64,000 nt of DNA from Pacificispira sp965223125 (GTDB taxonomy: Bacteria > Pseudomonadota > Alphaproteobacteria > UBA8366 > Aestuariispiraceae), in assembly GCA_965223125.1 (NCBI GenBank), contig OZ244984.1, forward strand, positions 3,348,001 through 3,412,000, given 5' to 3'. A model generated the notes under the pieces. The model did no database searches. It was not told the DNA's origin and saw only the letters and a program-made list of their open reading frames with translations. Position numbers and translations under genes: made by a program. Positions 34,053 through 43,258 of the stretch are shown one piece after another (position 1 is the first letter of the stretch; the number at the start of each line of letters is the position of its first letter).

Positions 34053-34769
34053 CTATCCGGGAACGCTGCCCTTGACCCATTTTTCAAGGAAGCCGATGAA
34101 CCAGTCCTTCATCGGCGGCAGATAGACATCGGCCATCTGGCGCTGGGTCTGGATATCCTGGGCACCAGGTATCGTCGTCATGTCGATCATCTGTTCCAGC
34201 CAGAGTTCATGCTGTTCGAAGCTGAGTTCCGGGTGAAACTGGAAACCGAAGGCAGATTCGGCGAAGCGAAAGGCTTGATTGGGAAAATAGCCCGAAGTGG
34301 CCAGCAGCGTCGTTGCGTCGGGCAGGTCGAAACCCAGATAGTGCCATTGGGCGACCATCATGCGCTGGGGAAAGATGATCCGACCTTCCGGCGTCGCGTC
34401 CAGGGTATAGAAGCCGATCTCCGACAATCCGTCCGGATGGGAAGCCAGCGAGGCCCCCAGTTGCACCGCCAGCACCTGCGCCCCGGAACAGAGACCCAGA
34501 AACGGTCGTCCGGTGGCAAGCCAATGCCCGACCCAGTCGATTTCCACCGCCATGAAGGGATATCGACGGGTTTCTGTCGCAGCGTATTTTCCACCAAAGA
34601 CAATGGCCGCCGCATGGTGATGGCGGATTTCCGGCAGGCGCTCCCCCAAAGCGGGACAGACCCAGTGCAGATCATAGCCCATTGCATCCAGATGATCGGA
34701 GGCACTGTCCGGTGCCTCGTGGCGGTGATGGGTGATCAGGATCACGGTGGGGCGAGGGTCGTTTGTCAT
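34053..34769 (-). CDS. Class I glutamine amidotransferase-like protein
   Basis: A 238-residue protein with the nucleophile Cys94 in FLGLCSGAQVLAV and His179/Glu181 in FGFQFHPELSFEQ, the class I amidotransferase triad. Without a synthase partner it may act as a glutaminase or gamma-glutamyl hydrolase (GMP-synthase-like stand-alone type). It is upstream of and 15 bases from the enoyl-CoA hydratase gene, so the two may be co-transcribed. Confidence 0.9.
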   Translation of the reverse strand: MTNDPRPTVILITHHRHEAPDSASDHLDAMGYDLHWVCPALGERLPEIRHHHAAAIVFGGKYAATETRRYPFMAVEIDWVGHWLATGRPFLGLCSGAQVLAVQLGASLASHPDGLSEIGFYTLDATPEGRIIFPQRMMVAQWHYLGFDLPDATTLLATSGYFPNQAFRFAESAFGFQFHPELSFEQHELWLEQMIDMTTIPGAQDIQTQRQMADVYLPPMKDWFIGFLEKWVKGSVPG

Positions 34770-34991
34770 GGCGACAGTCTAGGCGGGACGGCGGGGCCGA
34801 TACCAGCCTGAATCTCCAATAGGGCGAATACGGCCCAATTCCCCTCGATTTCCCTTATTTGGTTGTTCTATAGGACAGCCGCATGCTAAATATATGACAG
34901 ATCGTGATCCACGCGATCCGGTCGTCAGGGTAGGTTTTCCGCCCTTTCCGGCCTCTATTCTCCACAGCAGCAAAAAGCGACGATTCGAACC

Positions 34992-37763
34992 TTGTCCGAC
35001 GACAGCAAAGCCCCTTCCGATTTCGATATTTCGACCGTTCTCATCGAAGATGAGATGCGCCGCAGCTACCTAGACTACGCGATGAGCGTCATTGTCAGCC
35101 GCGCGCTGCCCGACGTGCGCGACGGTTTGAAGCCGGTCCACCGCCGCATCCTTTATACGATGAAGGAGAACGGCTACGATTCGACCAAGGCCTATCGCAA
35201 GTCTGCACGCATCGTCGGTGATGTCATGGGTAAGTATCACCCCCATGGCGACAGCGCGATCTATGACGCGATGGTCCGCATGGCGCAGAGTTTCTCGCTG
35301 CGGGTGCCGCTGATCGACGGGCAGGGCAATTTCGGGTCGATGGACGGCGATGCCGCTGCGGCCATGCGCTATACCGAGGCGCGCCTGTCGAAGGCGGCCG
35401 AGACGATGCTGGACGATATCGACAAGGATACCGTCGATTTCCAGCCGAACTATGATGAGTCCGAATCCGAGCCGACGGTACTGCCGGCGCGGTTCCCGGC
35501 GATTCTGGTCAATGGCGGTGGCGGGATCGCGGTCGGCATGGCCACCAATATTCCGCCCCACAATCTGGGCGAAGTCCTGAATGCCTGTATCGCCTATGTC
35601 GAGAATCCCGACATTACGATGGAGGAACTGATGGAAATCGTCCCCGGTCCGGACTTTCCGACCGGCGGGGAGATACTGGGACGAGCCGGAATTCGTGCCG
35701 CCTATGCCACCGGGCGCGGCTCCGTCGTCATCCGATCCAAGGTTTCGGTCGAGACAGTGTCCAAGGACAAGGATGCACTGATCGTCACGGAAGTACCGTA
35801 TCAGGTTAATAAATCCCGTATGCTGGAGCGCATCGCTGAAGTGGTGCGTGAGAAGATGGTGGAGGGGATCAGCGACCTGCGCGATGAGTCCGACCGCGAC
35901 GGGGTGCGAGTCGTGATCGAGCTGAAGCGTGGCGTCGAGCCGGAAGTGGTGAAGGCGCAGCTGTTCAAGCACACACCGCTGCAGACCAGTTTCGGCGTCA
36001 ACATGCTGGCCATCCATGACGGTCAGCCCAAGACCCTGACCTTCAAGGATATCATCGGTGCTTTCATCCATTTCCGTGAGGAGGTGATCAAGCGCCGGAC
36101 TGCCTATGAACTGGCCAAGGCGCGGGATCGTGCGCATATCCTGGCCGGTCTGATGATCGCGATCATGAATATCGATCCGGTGATCGAACTGATCCGCAGT
36201 GCTTCCGATCCGCAATCGGCGCGTGAGAAGCTGATGGCGCAGCCCTGGCCTGCCGGGGAGATATTGCCCTATCTGAAGCTGATCGATGATCCGGACGGGC
36301 GGATCGAGGGTGAGAATGCGTGGCTCAGCGAACGCCAGGCCCGCGCCATTCTGGACCTGCGCCTGCAACGCCTGACCGGTATGGAGCGCGAGAAGCTGGA
36401 GGAGGAAGCACGGGAGATCCAGATCCGGATCACCGATTACCTGGAAATCCTCGCCTCGCGCCCGCGCCGCATGCAGGTGCTGACGGATGAGATGATTGAT
36501 ATCCGGGATCGTTTCGCCGATCCGCGCCGCACGGCCATCCTGGAAAATGAATTCGAACATGATATCGAAGACCTGATCCAGCGCGAGGATATGGTCATGA
36601 CTGTCACCCATGGTGGCTATATCAAGCGCACACCGCTGGCGACCTATCGGGCACAGCGGCGCGGTGGCAAGGGCCGCACCGGTATGGCAATGAAGGACGA
36701 GGATGCGATTTCCAGCGTCTTCGTGACTTCGACCCATACGCCGGTGCTGTTCTTCTCCTCCCGTGGCATGGTTTACAAGATGAAGGTCTACCGTCTGCCC
36801 GCAGGCTCGCCACAGGCTCGGGGCAAGGCGATGGTGAACATCCTGCCGCTGGAGAAGGACGAGTGGATCACCACCGTCATGCCTCTGCCGGAGGATGAGG
36901 AAAGCTGGGCCAATCTCGACGCGGTCTTTGCCACGGTGTCGGGCAATATCCGCCGCAATAAGCTGTCCGACTTCACCAATGTGAAGGCGAATGGCAAGAT
37001 CGCAATGAAGCTGGACGAGGGGGACCGGCTGGTCTCTGTCAGCGTCTGCTCCGACGATCAGGACATCATGCTTTCGACCAGACTTGGCAAATGCATCCGC
37101 TTCCAGGTCGATGCGGTTCGCGTCTTCCTGGGGCGCAATTCGACCGGCGTGCGTGGTATAAGGTTGGCGGAAGGGGATTCGGTCATCGGCATGTCGATCC
37201 TGCGCCACAGCGACGATTCTTCTGAGGAGCGGGAGGATTACCTGCGTGCCCAGGCGGCGGCGAAACGCCTGCAATCCGGCGAATACAGCAACGGGGAAGA
37301 CCGCATCCGGGATCAGGAGCGGGCGGCGATGCTGGAACTGCCGAAATTTGCCGATATGGCGGCGCGGGAGGAATATATCCTGACAGTGTCGGATCGTGGC
37401 ATGGGACAACTTGCCTCCGCCTATGATTATCGCGTCACCAATCGAGGCGGGCAGGGGATCAACAATATGGATCTGCGCGGCGCCAGTGTGGCGGCGGCGT
37501 TCCTGTTCGATACGACGTTGGACGAATTGATGATGGTCAGTGATGCGGGGCAGTTAATCCGCATCCATGGCAACGGGATCTCCGCCCGCCGGCGGGGCGG
37601 GAAAGGGGTCATCGTCTTCGATGTCGGTGACAGCCAGAAAGTCGTCTCCGTCGCCCGCCTGCGGGACGAGGAATCGTCAGAGGATGGTGAGGGTGACGAT
37701 GCCGTGGAAGGTTCCGACACCATCGAAGCCGCCTCTTCCGATCCGGGTGAAAGCAGTCTATAA
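34992..37763 (+). CDS. gyrA: DNA gyrase subunit A
   Basis: GyrA is the DNA-cutting subunit of gyrase. The 923-residue protein has catalytic Tyr127 (AAMRYTEARL), the HPHGDSAIYDAMVRMAQ quinolone-resistance region with Ser88 and Asp92 in the usual sensitive state, and the C-terminal beta-pinwheel with the GyrA box QRRGGKG. The start is TTG at 34992, as no ATG precedes the conserved MRRSYLDYAMS. The acidic C-terminal tail is long. 220 bases upstream hold no other gene. Confidence 0.98.
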   Translation: MSDDSKAPSDFDISTVLIEDEMRRSYLDYAMSVIVSRALPDVRDGLKPVHRRILYTMKENGYDSTKAYRKSARIVGDVMGKYHPHGDSAIYDAMVRMAQSFSLRVPLIDGQGNFGSMDGDAAAAMRYTEARLSKAAETMLDDIDKDTVDFQPNYDESESEPTVLPARFPAILVNGGGGIAVGMATNIPPHNLGEVLNACIAYVENPDITMEELMEIVPGPDFPTGGEILGRAGIRAAYATGRGSVVIRSKVSVETVSKDKDALIVTEVPYQVNKSRMLERIAEVVREKMVEGISDLRDESDRDGVRVVIELKRGVEPEVVKAQLFKHTPLQTSFGVNMLAIHDGQPKTLTFKDIIGAFIHFREEVIKRRTAYELAKARDRAHILAGLMIAIMNIDPVIELIRSASDPQSAREKLMAQPWPAGEILPYLKLIDDPDGRIEGENAWLSERQARAILDLRLQRLTGMEREKLEEEAREIQIRITDYLEILASRPRRMQVLTDEMIDIRDRFADPRRTAILENEFEHDIEDLIQREDMVMTVTHGGYIKRTPLATYRAQRRGGKGRTGMAMKDEDAISSVFVTSTHTPVLFFSSRGMVYKMKVYRLPAGSPQARGKAMVNILPLEKDEWITTVMPLPEDEESWANLDAVFATVSGNIRRNKLSDFTNVKANGKIAMKLDEGDRLVSVSVCSDDQDIMLSTRLGKCIRFQVDAVRVFLGRNSTGVRGIRLAEGDSVIGMSILRHSDDSSEEREDYLRAQAAAKRLQSGEYSNGEDRIRDQERAAMLELPKFADMAAREEYILTVSDRGMGQLASAYDYRVTNRGGQGINNMDLRGASVAAAFLFDTTLDELMMVSDAGQLIRIHGNGISARRRGGKGVIVFDVGDSQKVVSVARLRDEESSEDGEGDDAVEGSDTIEAASSDPGESSL

Positions 37764-37820
37764 CGGGCACCAATCCAGTTAAGGCATCCACTACTATATG
37801 CCGGTAAGGGGGCGGAACTC

Positions 37821-38327
37821 TTGGGCAGTATTCAACGGGTCGGCATCTATCCGGGGACGTTCGATCCCATCACCAATGGTCATTTCGACATCATCCGTCG
37901 TGCCGCAACGCATATGGTCGACAAGCTGATCGTCTCGGTCGCGATCAATGCCGGGAAGGGGCCTCTGTTCAGTCTGGAGGAACGGACCCGGATGGTGCAG
38001 GAGGAGGTGGATACGCTCCCCGATCCGATCCGGGGTCGTGTCGAGGTCATGCCCTTCGAGGGGCTGCTGATGCATCATGCTGTCCATGTTGGTGCCGAAG
38101 TGATCGTTCGTGGGCTGCGCGCGGTTTCAGATTTCGAATACGAATTCCAGATGACCGGCATGAATGCCCGCCTGAACCGTGATGTGGAAACGGTCTTCCT
38201 GATGGCATCTGAACGCCACCAGTTCATTTCCAGCCGTTTCGTGAAGGAAATCCGTCAGTTGGGTGGCAAGATCGATGAATTCGTCAGCCCCCGCGTCAAG
38301 GATCGCCTGGACGAGAAATTTGGTTAG
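37821..38327 (+). CDS. coaD: Pantetheine-phosphate adenylyltransferase
   Basis: CoaD makes dephospho-CoA from 4'-phosphopantetheine. The 168-residue protein has the nucleotidyltransferase motif GIYPGTFDPITNGHFDII, RGLRAVSDFEYEFQM and SSRFVKEI. It starts with TTG at 37821 after a GGGGGCGG stretch. It follows gyrA by 57 bases and may be co-transcribed with it. A hairpin at its stop codon ends the unit. Confidence 0.97.
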   Translation: MGSIQRVGIYPGTFDPITNGHFDIIRRAATHMVDKLIVSVAINAGKGPLFSLEERTRMVQEEVDTLPDPIRGRVEVMPFEGLLMHHAVHVGAEVIVRGLRAVSDFEYEFQMTGMNARLNRDVETVFLMASERHQFISSRFVKEIRQLGGKIDEFVSPRVKDRLDEKFG

Positions 38328-38374
38328 AGTATCCGTCCGCTTGATGCCCCATATCGGCTCAAGACGGAGACTCT
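38326..38374. terminator. Convergent hairpin between coaD and the TPR gene
   Basis: AGAGT-A-TCCGTC (38326-38337) pairs with GACGGA-G-ACTCT (38363-38374), with one mismatch, and the inner part TTGA-GCC can pair again with GGC-TCAA. It lies at the two stop codons and could end both transcripts. Confidence 0.7.
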
Positions 38375-39695
38375 AGTCGACCAGAAGTACCAGTTTCTCC
38401 GCAGCAAAGGCGGCGATGGCGGTTCGGGTCTGGTCGTCGGCGATACCGTCCGGTGAGGCGCTGAAATAGCCGCGCTCCCGCAGATAGTCCTCGTACAGTT
38501 TCACGCGCTTCTCTCCGCCGAGTTTCATCGATAGATCATAGTATGCCATGGCTTCATCCTGATTGCCGAGCAGGGCATGGACGGCAGCGGCGGTGTCGGC
38601 ATTGTCGGCATTCTCATCCAATGCCAGGGACCGTTCGACATAGCCCAGGGCGGCATGCGGGTCACGAAACGACCTGTCCTCGGCAGCGACCAGAAGCCAG
38701 GCAATGGAATTCAGATGATCGGATGACGGGTCGATCTGCACCGCGATATCAAGATCCTCCAACGATGCTGCGTATTCGCCTTGCTCCATGCGGATCATGC
38801 CGCGCCGGTGCCAGGCGGTCGCGCGCGCCGGATCGAGGGCGATTGTCTCGCTGTAATCTTTCAGGGCGGCTTCATCATCGGAAAGCTGCTGGTGTGCAAG
38901 GGCACGGAACATGAAGGCGTCAGGACTGTTCCGACCCAGTTCGATGGCGGTATTGAAATCCTCCAGCGCTTTTTCCGGTTGCTCGTCGAACAACAGCGAA
39001 AGGCCGCGCCGGACGAACAGGCGCTGGCGTTGGGGGCTGATTTCGATAGCCCGGTCATAGGCTACGGTGGCGGCCTCGAAATCCTGCATTTCAATATGCA
39101 GATTGCCAAGTGTGACCAGGGTGTCCAGATCGTTCGGATCAAGTCGCTGCGCCTGCTTCAGGTCCCGGAAGGCGGCATCGATATTGTCCATCTGCGCATG
39201 ATTGGCGGCTCGTCCGGCATAGAGCATCGCCACCTGCGGCGCGATCTGGATCGCCAGATCATAGTCCTGCACGGCCAGATCGTACTCACCGCGCTGTGAC
39301 AATGCACGGGCGCGTCCGTCCAGATAGCCGATATTGTTGGGGTTGATATCCAGCGCGTCAGTGAAATCCCGTATGGCACTGCTGTAGTCGAAGAGATCGA
39401 GATTGGCCGAAGCCCTGAAAGCCAGAGCCGCCGCCCGCCCTTCCTTGGAAAGCGTATCGTCGGAAAGCAGGGTGTTGCAGGCTTCGACACGTCCGGATGG
39501 TCCGAGACCGGATCCGAGGCAGCCCCGGATCAGTTCCGCCAGCATATCCGGGGCGTGATCACCTGACGGTGATTGCTGTGCAGGTGTTGTTGTTGGCGCA
39601 GATGTGGCCTTGGCATCCTGTACCGGTGCCTGCGTCACACAGCCTGTCAGGAGAACGGCTGAGAAAAGAACTCCGAATTTGATCGTCACCGGCAT
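38373..39695 (-). CDS. TPR lipoprotein with C-terminal peptidoglycan-binding-like motif
   Basis: A 440-residue protein. The N-terminus has a lipobox LFSAVLLTGC (Cys19). From about residue 80 to 390 there are many 34-residue TPR units (for example DYSSAIRDFTDALDINPNN, YDLAVQDYDLAIQIAP, FEAATVAYDRAIEISP, YAASLEDLDIAVQIDP). The end (RERGYFSASPDGIADDQTRTAIAAFA) resembles a peptidoglycan-binding domain 1. The ATG at 39695 was chosen for the signal peptide. So it is probably an outer-membrane-attached scaffold. It is alone in its transcript. Confidence 0.87.
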   Translation of the reverse strand: MPVTIKFGVLFSAVLLTGCVTQAPVQDAKATSAPTTTPAQQSPSGDHAPDMLAELIRGCLGSGLGPSGRVEACNTLLSDDTLSKEGRAAALAFRASANLDLFDYSSAIRDFTDALDINPNNIGYLDGRARALSQRGEYDLAVQDYDLAIQIAPQVAMLYAGRAANHAQMDNIDAAFRDLKQAQRLDPNDLDTLVTLGNLHIEMQDFEAATVAYDRAIEISPQRQRLFVRRGLSLLFDEQPEKALEDFNTAIELGRNSPDAFMFRALAHQQLSDDEAALKDYSETIALDPARATAWHRRGMIRMEQGEYAASLEDLDIAVQIDPSSDHLNSIAWLLVAAEDRSFRDPHAALGYVERSLALDENADNADTAAAVHALLGNQDEAMAYYDLSMKLGGEKRVKLYEDYLRERGYFSASPDGIADDQTRTAIAAFAAEKLVLLVD

Positions 39696-39824
39696 GTATT
39701 CCTTGTTCGCGTCATCCTGCCCCTGTCTGTCCCCTGACGAAAGAGTAACCCAGACCGCGCCGGTTTCAATCGGTGATTTGCGGTAGAGCTTTCGCATCGG
39801 CCCGTAATTTGCGAGTCTTGGTTC

Positions 39825-40400
39825 ATGATGATGCGACTTCTGACCTTTTGTCTGGTGAGTTTCATGGCCATGTCGGCCTATGCCGAAACGGTGCCGGAGC
39901 ATCCATTTGTGAATCAGAGCGGTTCCGATTCTCAGGCTAACCCGGAATCACCGATGGCGAACGGTCAGGTTTCGCTGCCGAGACCAAAAGCGAAGCCGGA
40001 TTCTCCGATGCGGGAAAAGCCTGAATTCTTGTTACGCATGTCAAAGCGCGATTGCCGGGCCGCTCTGCGCCGTGCGGACAGGGCGGGGCGCAGTGTGGCC
40101 GGTGCCGATTATGTTCCGGGTGTTGATGTGCGTGGCAAACCGGTCGCCGGTGCCGATCTACCGGGCACATTGGGCACGGCTGATATCCTGCCGGAGGACA
40201 TTGCCTTTCAATTGGCACTGAGCCCGTTGAATTTCGCTGGAAATCCGGCCCTGGCGGAGATTTTTGCCAATACTGCCACGGATATCGGGACCGTAACCTA
40301 TTCGCTTTCCACCGGGGACCTGACGGTGAACGGCGTGGAGGTTGAAGCGAATATGGAAGCGCGGTTCGTCCATCTTTGCCGCGAGGTGCTGGGGAAATGA
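39825..40400 (+). CDS. Secreted protein of unknown function
   Basis: A 191-residue protein with a signal peptide (MMRLLTFCLVSFMAMSAYA, cleavage before ETVP). A Pro-rich linker (30-65) is followed by a compact part with DCRAALRRADRAG and GTVTYSLSTGDLTVNGVEVEAN. One Cys pair (DCRAAL, HLCREV) may form a disulfide. I do not recognise a family. It is divergent from the TPR gene. Confidence 0.65.
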   Translation: MMMRLLTFCLVSFMAMSAYAETVPEHPFVNQSGSDSQANPESPMANGQVSLPRPKAKPDSPMREKPEFLLRMSKRDCRAALRRADRAGRSVAGADYVPGVDVRGKPVAGADLPGTLGTADILPEDIAFQLALSPLNFAGNPALAEIFANTATDIGTVTYSLSTGDLTVNGVEVEANMEARFVHLCREVLGK

Positions 40401-40634
40401 AGCCAGGATGATGATCCGTGTAATGGCAGGACATCACAACCGGGTCATAAATAAAGACAGGACACCCTTTACACATGTTGATACCGTCATAGACTGATCA
40501 GCGGTTCTTTGGGATGGGGGTGAATGCATGCGGCAAATGGATATATTTGCCGTGATCACGTCCCCGTTCGGGGGAAAGGCTGTCGGTTGCATACTCCGGA
40601 GATGGCCTCCGGGGTCAATGGAGTTAGGGCCGGT

Positions 40635-41888
40635 ATGGCTATCCTGTACAAGAGTTTTCGCGATCGCGGTATCTATGTCGGCTTTTATGGTCGACCGGTG
40701 GAAATGCTCCGCTGTCGCGCACCCAAGGATCCGGCGTTGAATGACTTCGAGGCCATCGTGCCGAATTTCGGTGGTGCCGATATGGGGCGCGTGTCCAACG
40801 ATCTGGTGATGCCATTCCGGAAGGTGCCGGAATGGTCGGATCTGCTGGGCCGGGACATGCTGCTGTATGAGCGCGTGGCGGCGTCCTTCATGGAACGCAA
40901 GGGGCATCTTGACCCGATCACCGTGCGGGACATGCGCCTGCAGGTCGATCTTGAAGCGGGCGACGAGCGTGACAAGCGGATGGCGGAGAATGAAATCGCG
41001 ATCAGCCGGATGGATGTTCAGAATGCCTTTCTGGAAATTTTGGCCATGTTCGGGCGGAAATATGCGCAGATCCGGGGTGAAACTGATTTGCGTGGGGTTA
41101 CGCGGCAGGTCCTGATGTCGCTCAGTGAGGAATCCCCGAAAGACATGATGCGTCTGGTGCGTATCATCGTCGGGGCCGTGGTTACCGGGGCATCGATCAC
41201 ACGTGAGGAATTGCAGGTTCGGTTGGATACGTTGAGTGACTATGCCTCGCCGATCTGCTCGCTCGTGACCGAGGATCAATCCCGTGCGGTCGGCTTCCTG
41301 AGCCGCCAGATGAGCTTGCTGGAGCAATTGCATCAGGGGGTTACGGATTATTGCAGCATACAACGTCCCGATGAGATCATGGAGGCGGGCAGGCTGATCG
41401 ATTTCAACCTCAATACCTTCATCGAATACACACTGGAGCGAGCCTATGCGATCAAGGCAGCGGTACTTGATGAGAGGTACTACCTGAACGATGCGCGGTA
41501 TCAGAGTCTGCTAACTCTGATCCGGGACGAACGCATCCGGATTTCCTTTGCGCTGGACGGATGGGCCGGGCATGCGACTCGGTGGCTGAGTGTCGGGGAG
41601 GATGACATTCCAGCGCGCAATGCGGTCCTGACTTTCATCCTGCGCCAAATGCCCGCCCCCCCGCAGGAGCTGGATGAATTTGTCGAGCGGCGCTTTGGCG
41701 GCGACCGTCTGATGTCGATGCGTGGCCGGGTTGTGAAGGAGATGCATTCCTGGATGGATGACAAGCTGGATCAGGAAATCTATCGCCGTGTGATGCAGGG
41801 CCGCAGCGGTATCGATCCGAAAAAGCGGGAGGCGGAGACTCCAGATATCGCAAGGGCGGTTAAGAAGGCGATTTCGGGTCTGACATAA
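40635..41888 (+). CDS. Conserved-looking hypothetical protein upstream of recO
   Basis: A 417-residue soluble protein, rich in helices, with no signal peptide or membrane segment. Recognisable parts are MAILYKSFRDRGIYVGFYG, RDMRLQVDLEAGDERDKRMAENEI and WAGHATRWLSVGEDDIPARNAVLTFILRQ. The start is uncertain: ATG at 40635 fits the start of the folded part, but the frame is open to 40524. I do not recognise the family. It precedes recO by 27 bases in the same direction. Confidence 0.65.
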   Translation: MAILYKSFRDRGIYVGFYGRPVEMLRCRAPKDPALNDFEAIVPNFGGADMGRVSNDLVMPFRKVPEWSDLLGRDMLLYERVAASFMERKGHLDPITVRDMRLQVDLEAGDERDKRMAENEIAISRMDVQNAFLEILAMFGRKYAQIRGETDLRGVTRQVLMSLSEESPKDMMRLVRIIVGAVVTGASITREELQVRLDTLSDYASPICSLVTEDQSRAVGFLSRQMSLLEQLHQGVTDYCSIQRPDEIMEAGRLIDFNLNTFIEYTLERAYAIKAAVLDERYYLNDARYQSLLTLIRDERIRISFALDGWAGHATRWLSVGEDDIPARNAVLTFILRQMPAPPQELDEFVERRFGGDRLMSMRGRVVKEMHSWMDDKLDQEIYRRVMQGRSGIDPKKREAETPDIARAVKKAISGLT

Positions 41889-41915
41889 CGGTCAGGTCGA
41901 TTCGAAAGTGCGGGC

Positions 41916-42650
41916 ATGATCGAGTGGCAGGACGAGGCAATCCTTCTTTCCGCCCGTCGCCACGGGGAGAATGCGCTTGTCCTGTCGGTCCTGACGCGGG
42001 AGCATGGACGTCATGCTGGTCTTGTGCGCGGCGGACAGTCGCGCCGACTGAAAGGTGTGTTGCAGCCTGGGAATCGCATATCCTTATTCTGGCGCGCCCG
42101 GCTTGAGGAACATCTGGGCACCCTCACGGTAGAGCCGGTGCAGGGCTATTCCGCACTTCTGCTTCTGGATTCGGGGCGGTTGATGGCGATGGCGGCGGCT
42201 CTGGCGATGGTGGAGGCCGCATTGCCGGAACGGGAACCGCATCCCGATCTGTTTGATGCGCTTGATGCCTTGATGATTGCCCTTGAGGGCCCCAAATGGG
42301 CGGAGACCTATGCACGATGGGAGGTCGGGTTTTTGTCGGAACTGGGATTTGGCCTTGACCTGTCCGTCTGCGCGGCGACCGGCGTGACGGAGGGTCTGCG
42401 TTATGTCAGCCCCCGCACCGGACGTGCCGTCAGTGCCGAGGCCGGAGAGCCCTATCGCGACCGGTTGCTGGAATTGCCTAGTTTCCTGACTGGGCTTGGC
42501 AATGCAGGGCCGGATGCCCTGGCCGCGGCGCTGAAAACCACGGGGTATTTCCTGAATCGCCATGTCTTTGAGGTGCTTGGGAAGCCGGTGCCGGATGCGC
42601 GGGGCCGGTTGTTTCAACGGTTTCTCGCCGGAAAGGGTGGAGAGGAATGA
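41916..42650 (+). CDS. recO: DNA repair protein RecO
   Basis: RecO helps RecR load RecA onto SSB-coated DNA. The 244-residue protein has the OB-fold N-terminus (MIEWQDEAILLSARRHGENALVLSVLTREHGRHAGLVRGG, here split) and the helical C-terminal part. The zinc Cys residues of some RecO are absent: only one Cys (LDLSVCAATG) remains. It overlaps the DUF1007 gene by four bases (ATGA). Confidence 0.95.
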   Translation: MIEWQDEAILLSARRHGENALVLSVLTREHGRHAGLVRGGQSRRLKGVLQPGNRISLFWRARLEEHLGTLTVEPVQGYSALLLLDSGRLMAMAAALAMVEAALPEREPHPDLFDALDALMIALEGPKWAETYARWEVGFLSELGFGLDLSVCAATGVTEGLRYVSPRTGRAVSAEAGEPYRDRLLELPSFLTGLGNAGPDALAAALKTTGYFLNRHVFEVLGKPVPDARGRLFQRFLAGKGGEE

Positions 42651-43258
42651 GACGCGCCATCGCCGCCCTTGTTGTTGCGATTCTGGTTGGACTGTCAGCA
42701 GGACAGCCTGTGCATGCCCATCCCCATGTCTGGGCCGATGCGCTGGCGATGCTCGTCTTCAAGGAAGGAAGGCTGACCACCATCCGCATGCAATGGGCAT
42801 TCGACGAGTTCTTCAGTCTGGTCCTCTATGAGGATTTCGATTTCAATCGCAATGGCACCTTTGATGACGATGAGATCGAGGCAATGCGCCGGGGTGCCTT
42901 TGCGGGTCTTGGCGAGGTGAATTTCTTCACCGATCTGCGCATCGACGGGGAGCAGGTTGCCTGGGAGGGTGCGCGTAATTTTGGTGTCGCCGTTTCGGAT
43001 TCCGGCATCGTCGCCTACAGCTTCAGCCTTGATGTGCCGGAGCCCGCCGATCCGCTGGATCAGGCGATCACGCTGGCGGTCTATGACCCGGAATACTATG
43101 TCTCCTTGGAATTCCTGCAGTCCGATCCCTTGCGCTATATCGGCATGGAGGATCAGGGGTGCAGCTATGCCATGGAGGAAGCGTCGGATACGCCGCTCTA
43201 TTTCGGGGCCGTTTTTCCGACCCGTGCCGTGTTGACCTGTTCCGGGAAAAGCGGATGA
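42647..43258 (+). CDS. DUF1007 family periplasmic protein
   Basis: A 203-residue exported protein (signal peptide ending VHAHPHVW). The HPHVW start of the mature form and FDFNRNGTFDDDEIEAM, an EF-hand-like metal loop, are typical for DUF1007, which is nearly always next to a NicO-type transporter. It is translationally coupled on both sides (ATGA overlaps with recO and with the NicO gene). Probably a periplasmic metal-handling partner of the transporter. Confidence 0.9.
   Translation: MRRAIAALVVAILVGLSAGQPVHAHPHVWADALAMLVFKEGRLTTIRMQWAFDEFFSLVLYEDFDFNRNGTFDDDEIEAMRRGAFAGLGEVNFFTDLRIDGEQVAWEGARNFGVAVSDSGIVAYSFSLDVPEPADPLDQAITLAVYDPEYYVSLEFLQSDPLRYIGMEDQGCSYAMEEASDTPLYFGAVFPTRAVLTCSGKSG

Noticed and set aside
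35070..37409. A 779-codon open frame on the minus strand opposite gyrA
   Set aside because: It is the mirror of a GC-rich gene with strong codon bias; gyrA is certain, and the mirror product has no recognisable domain.
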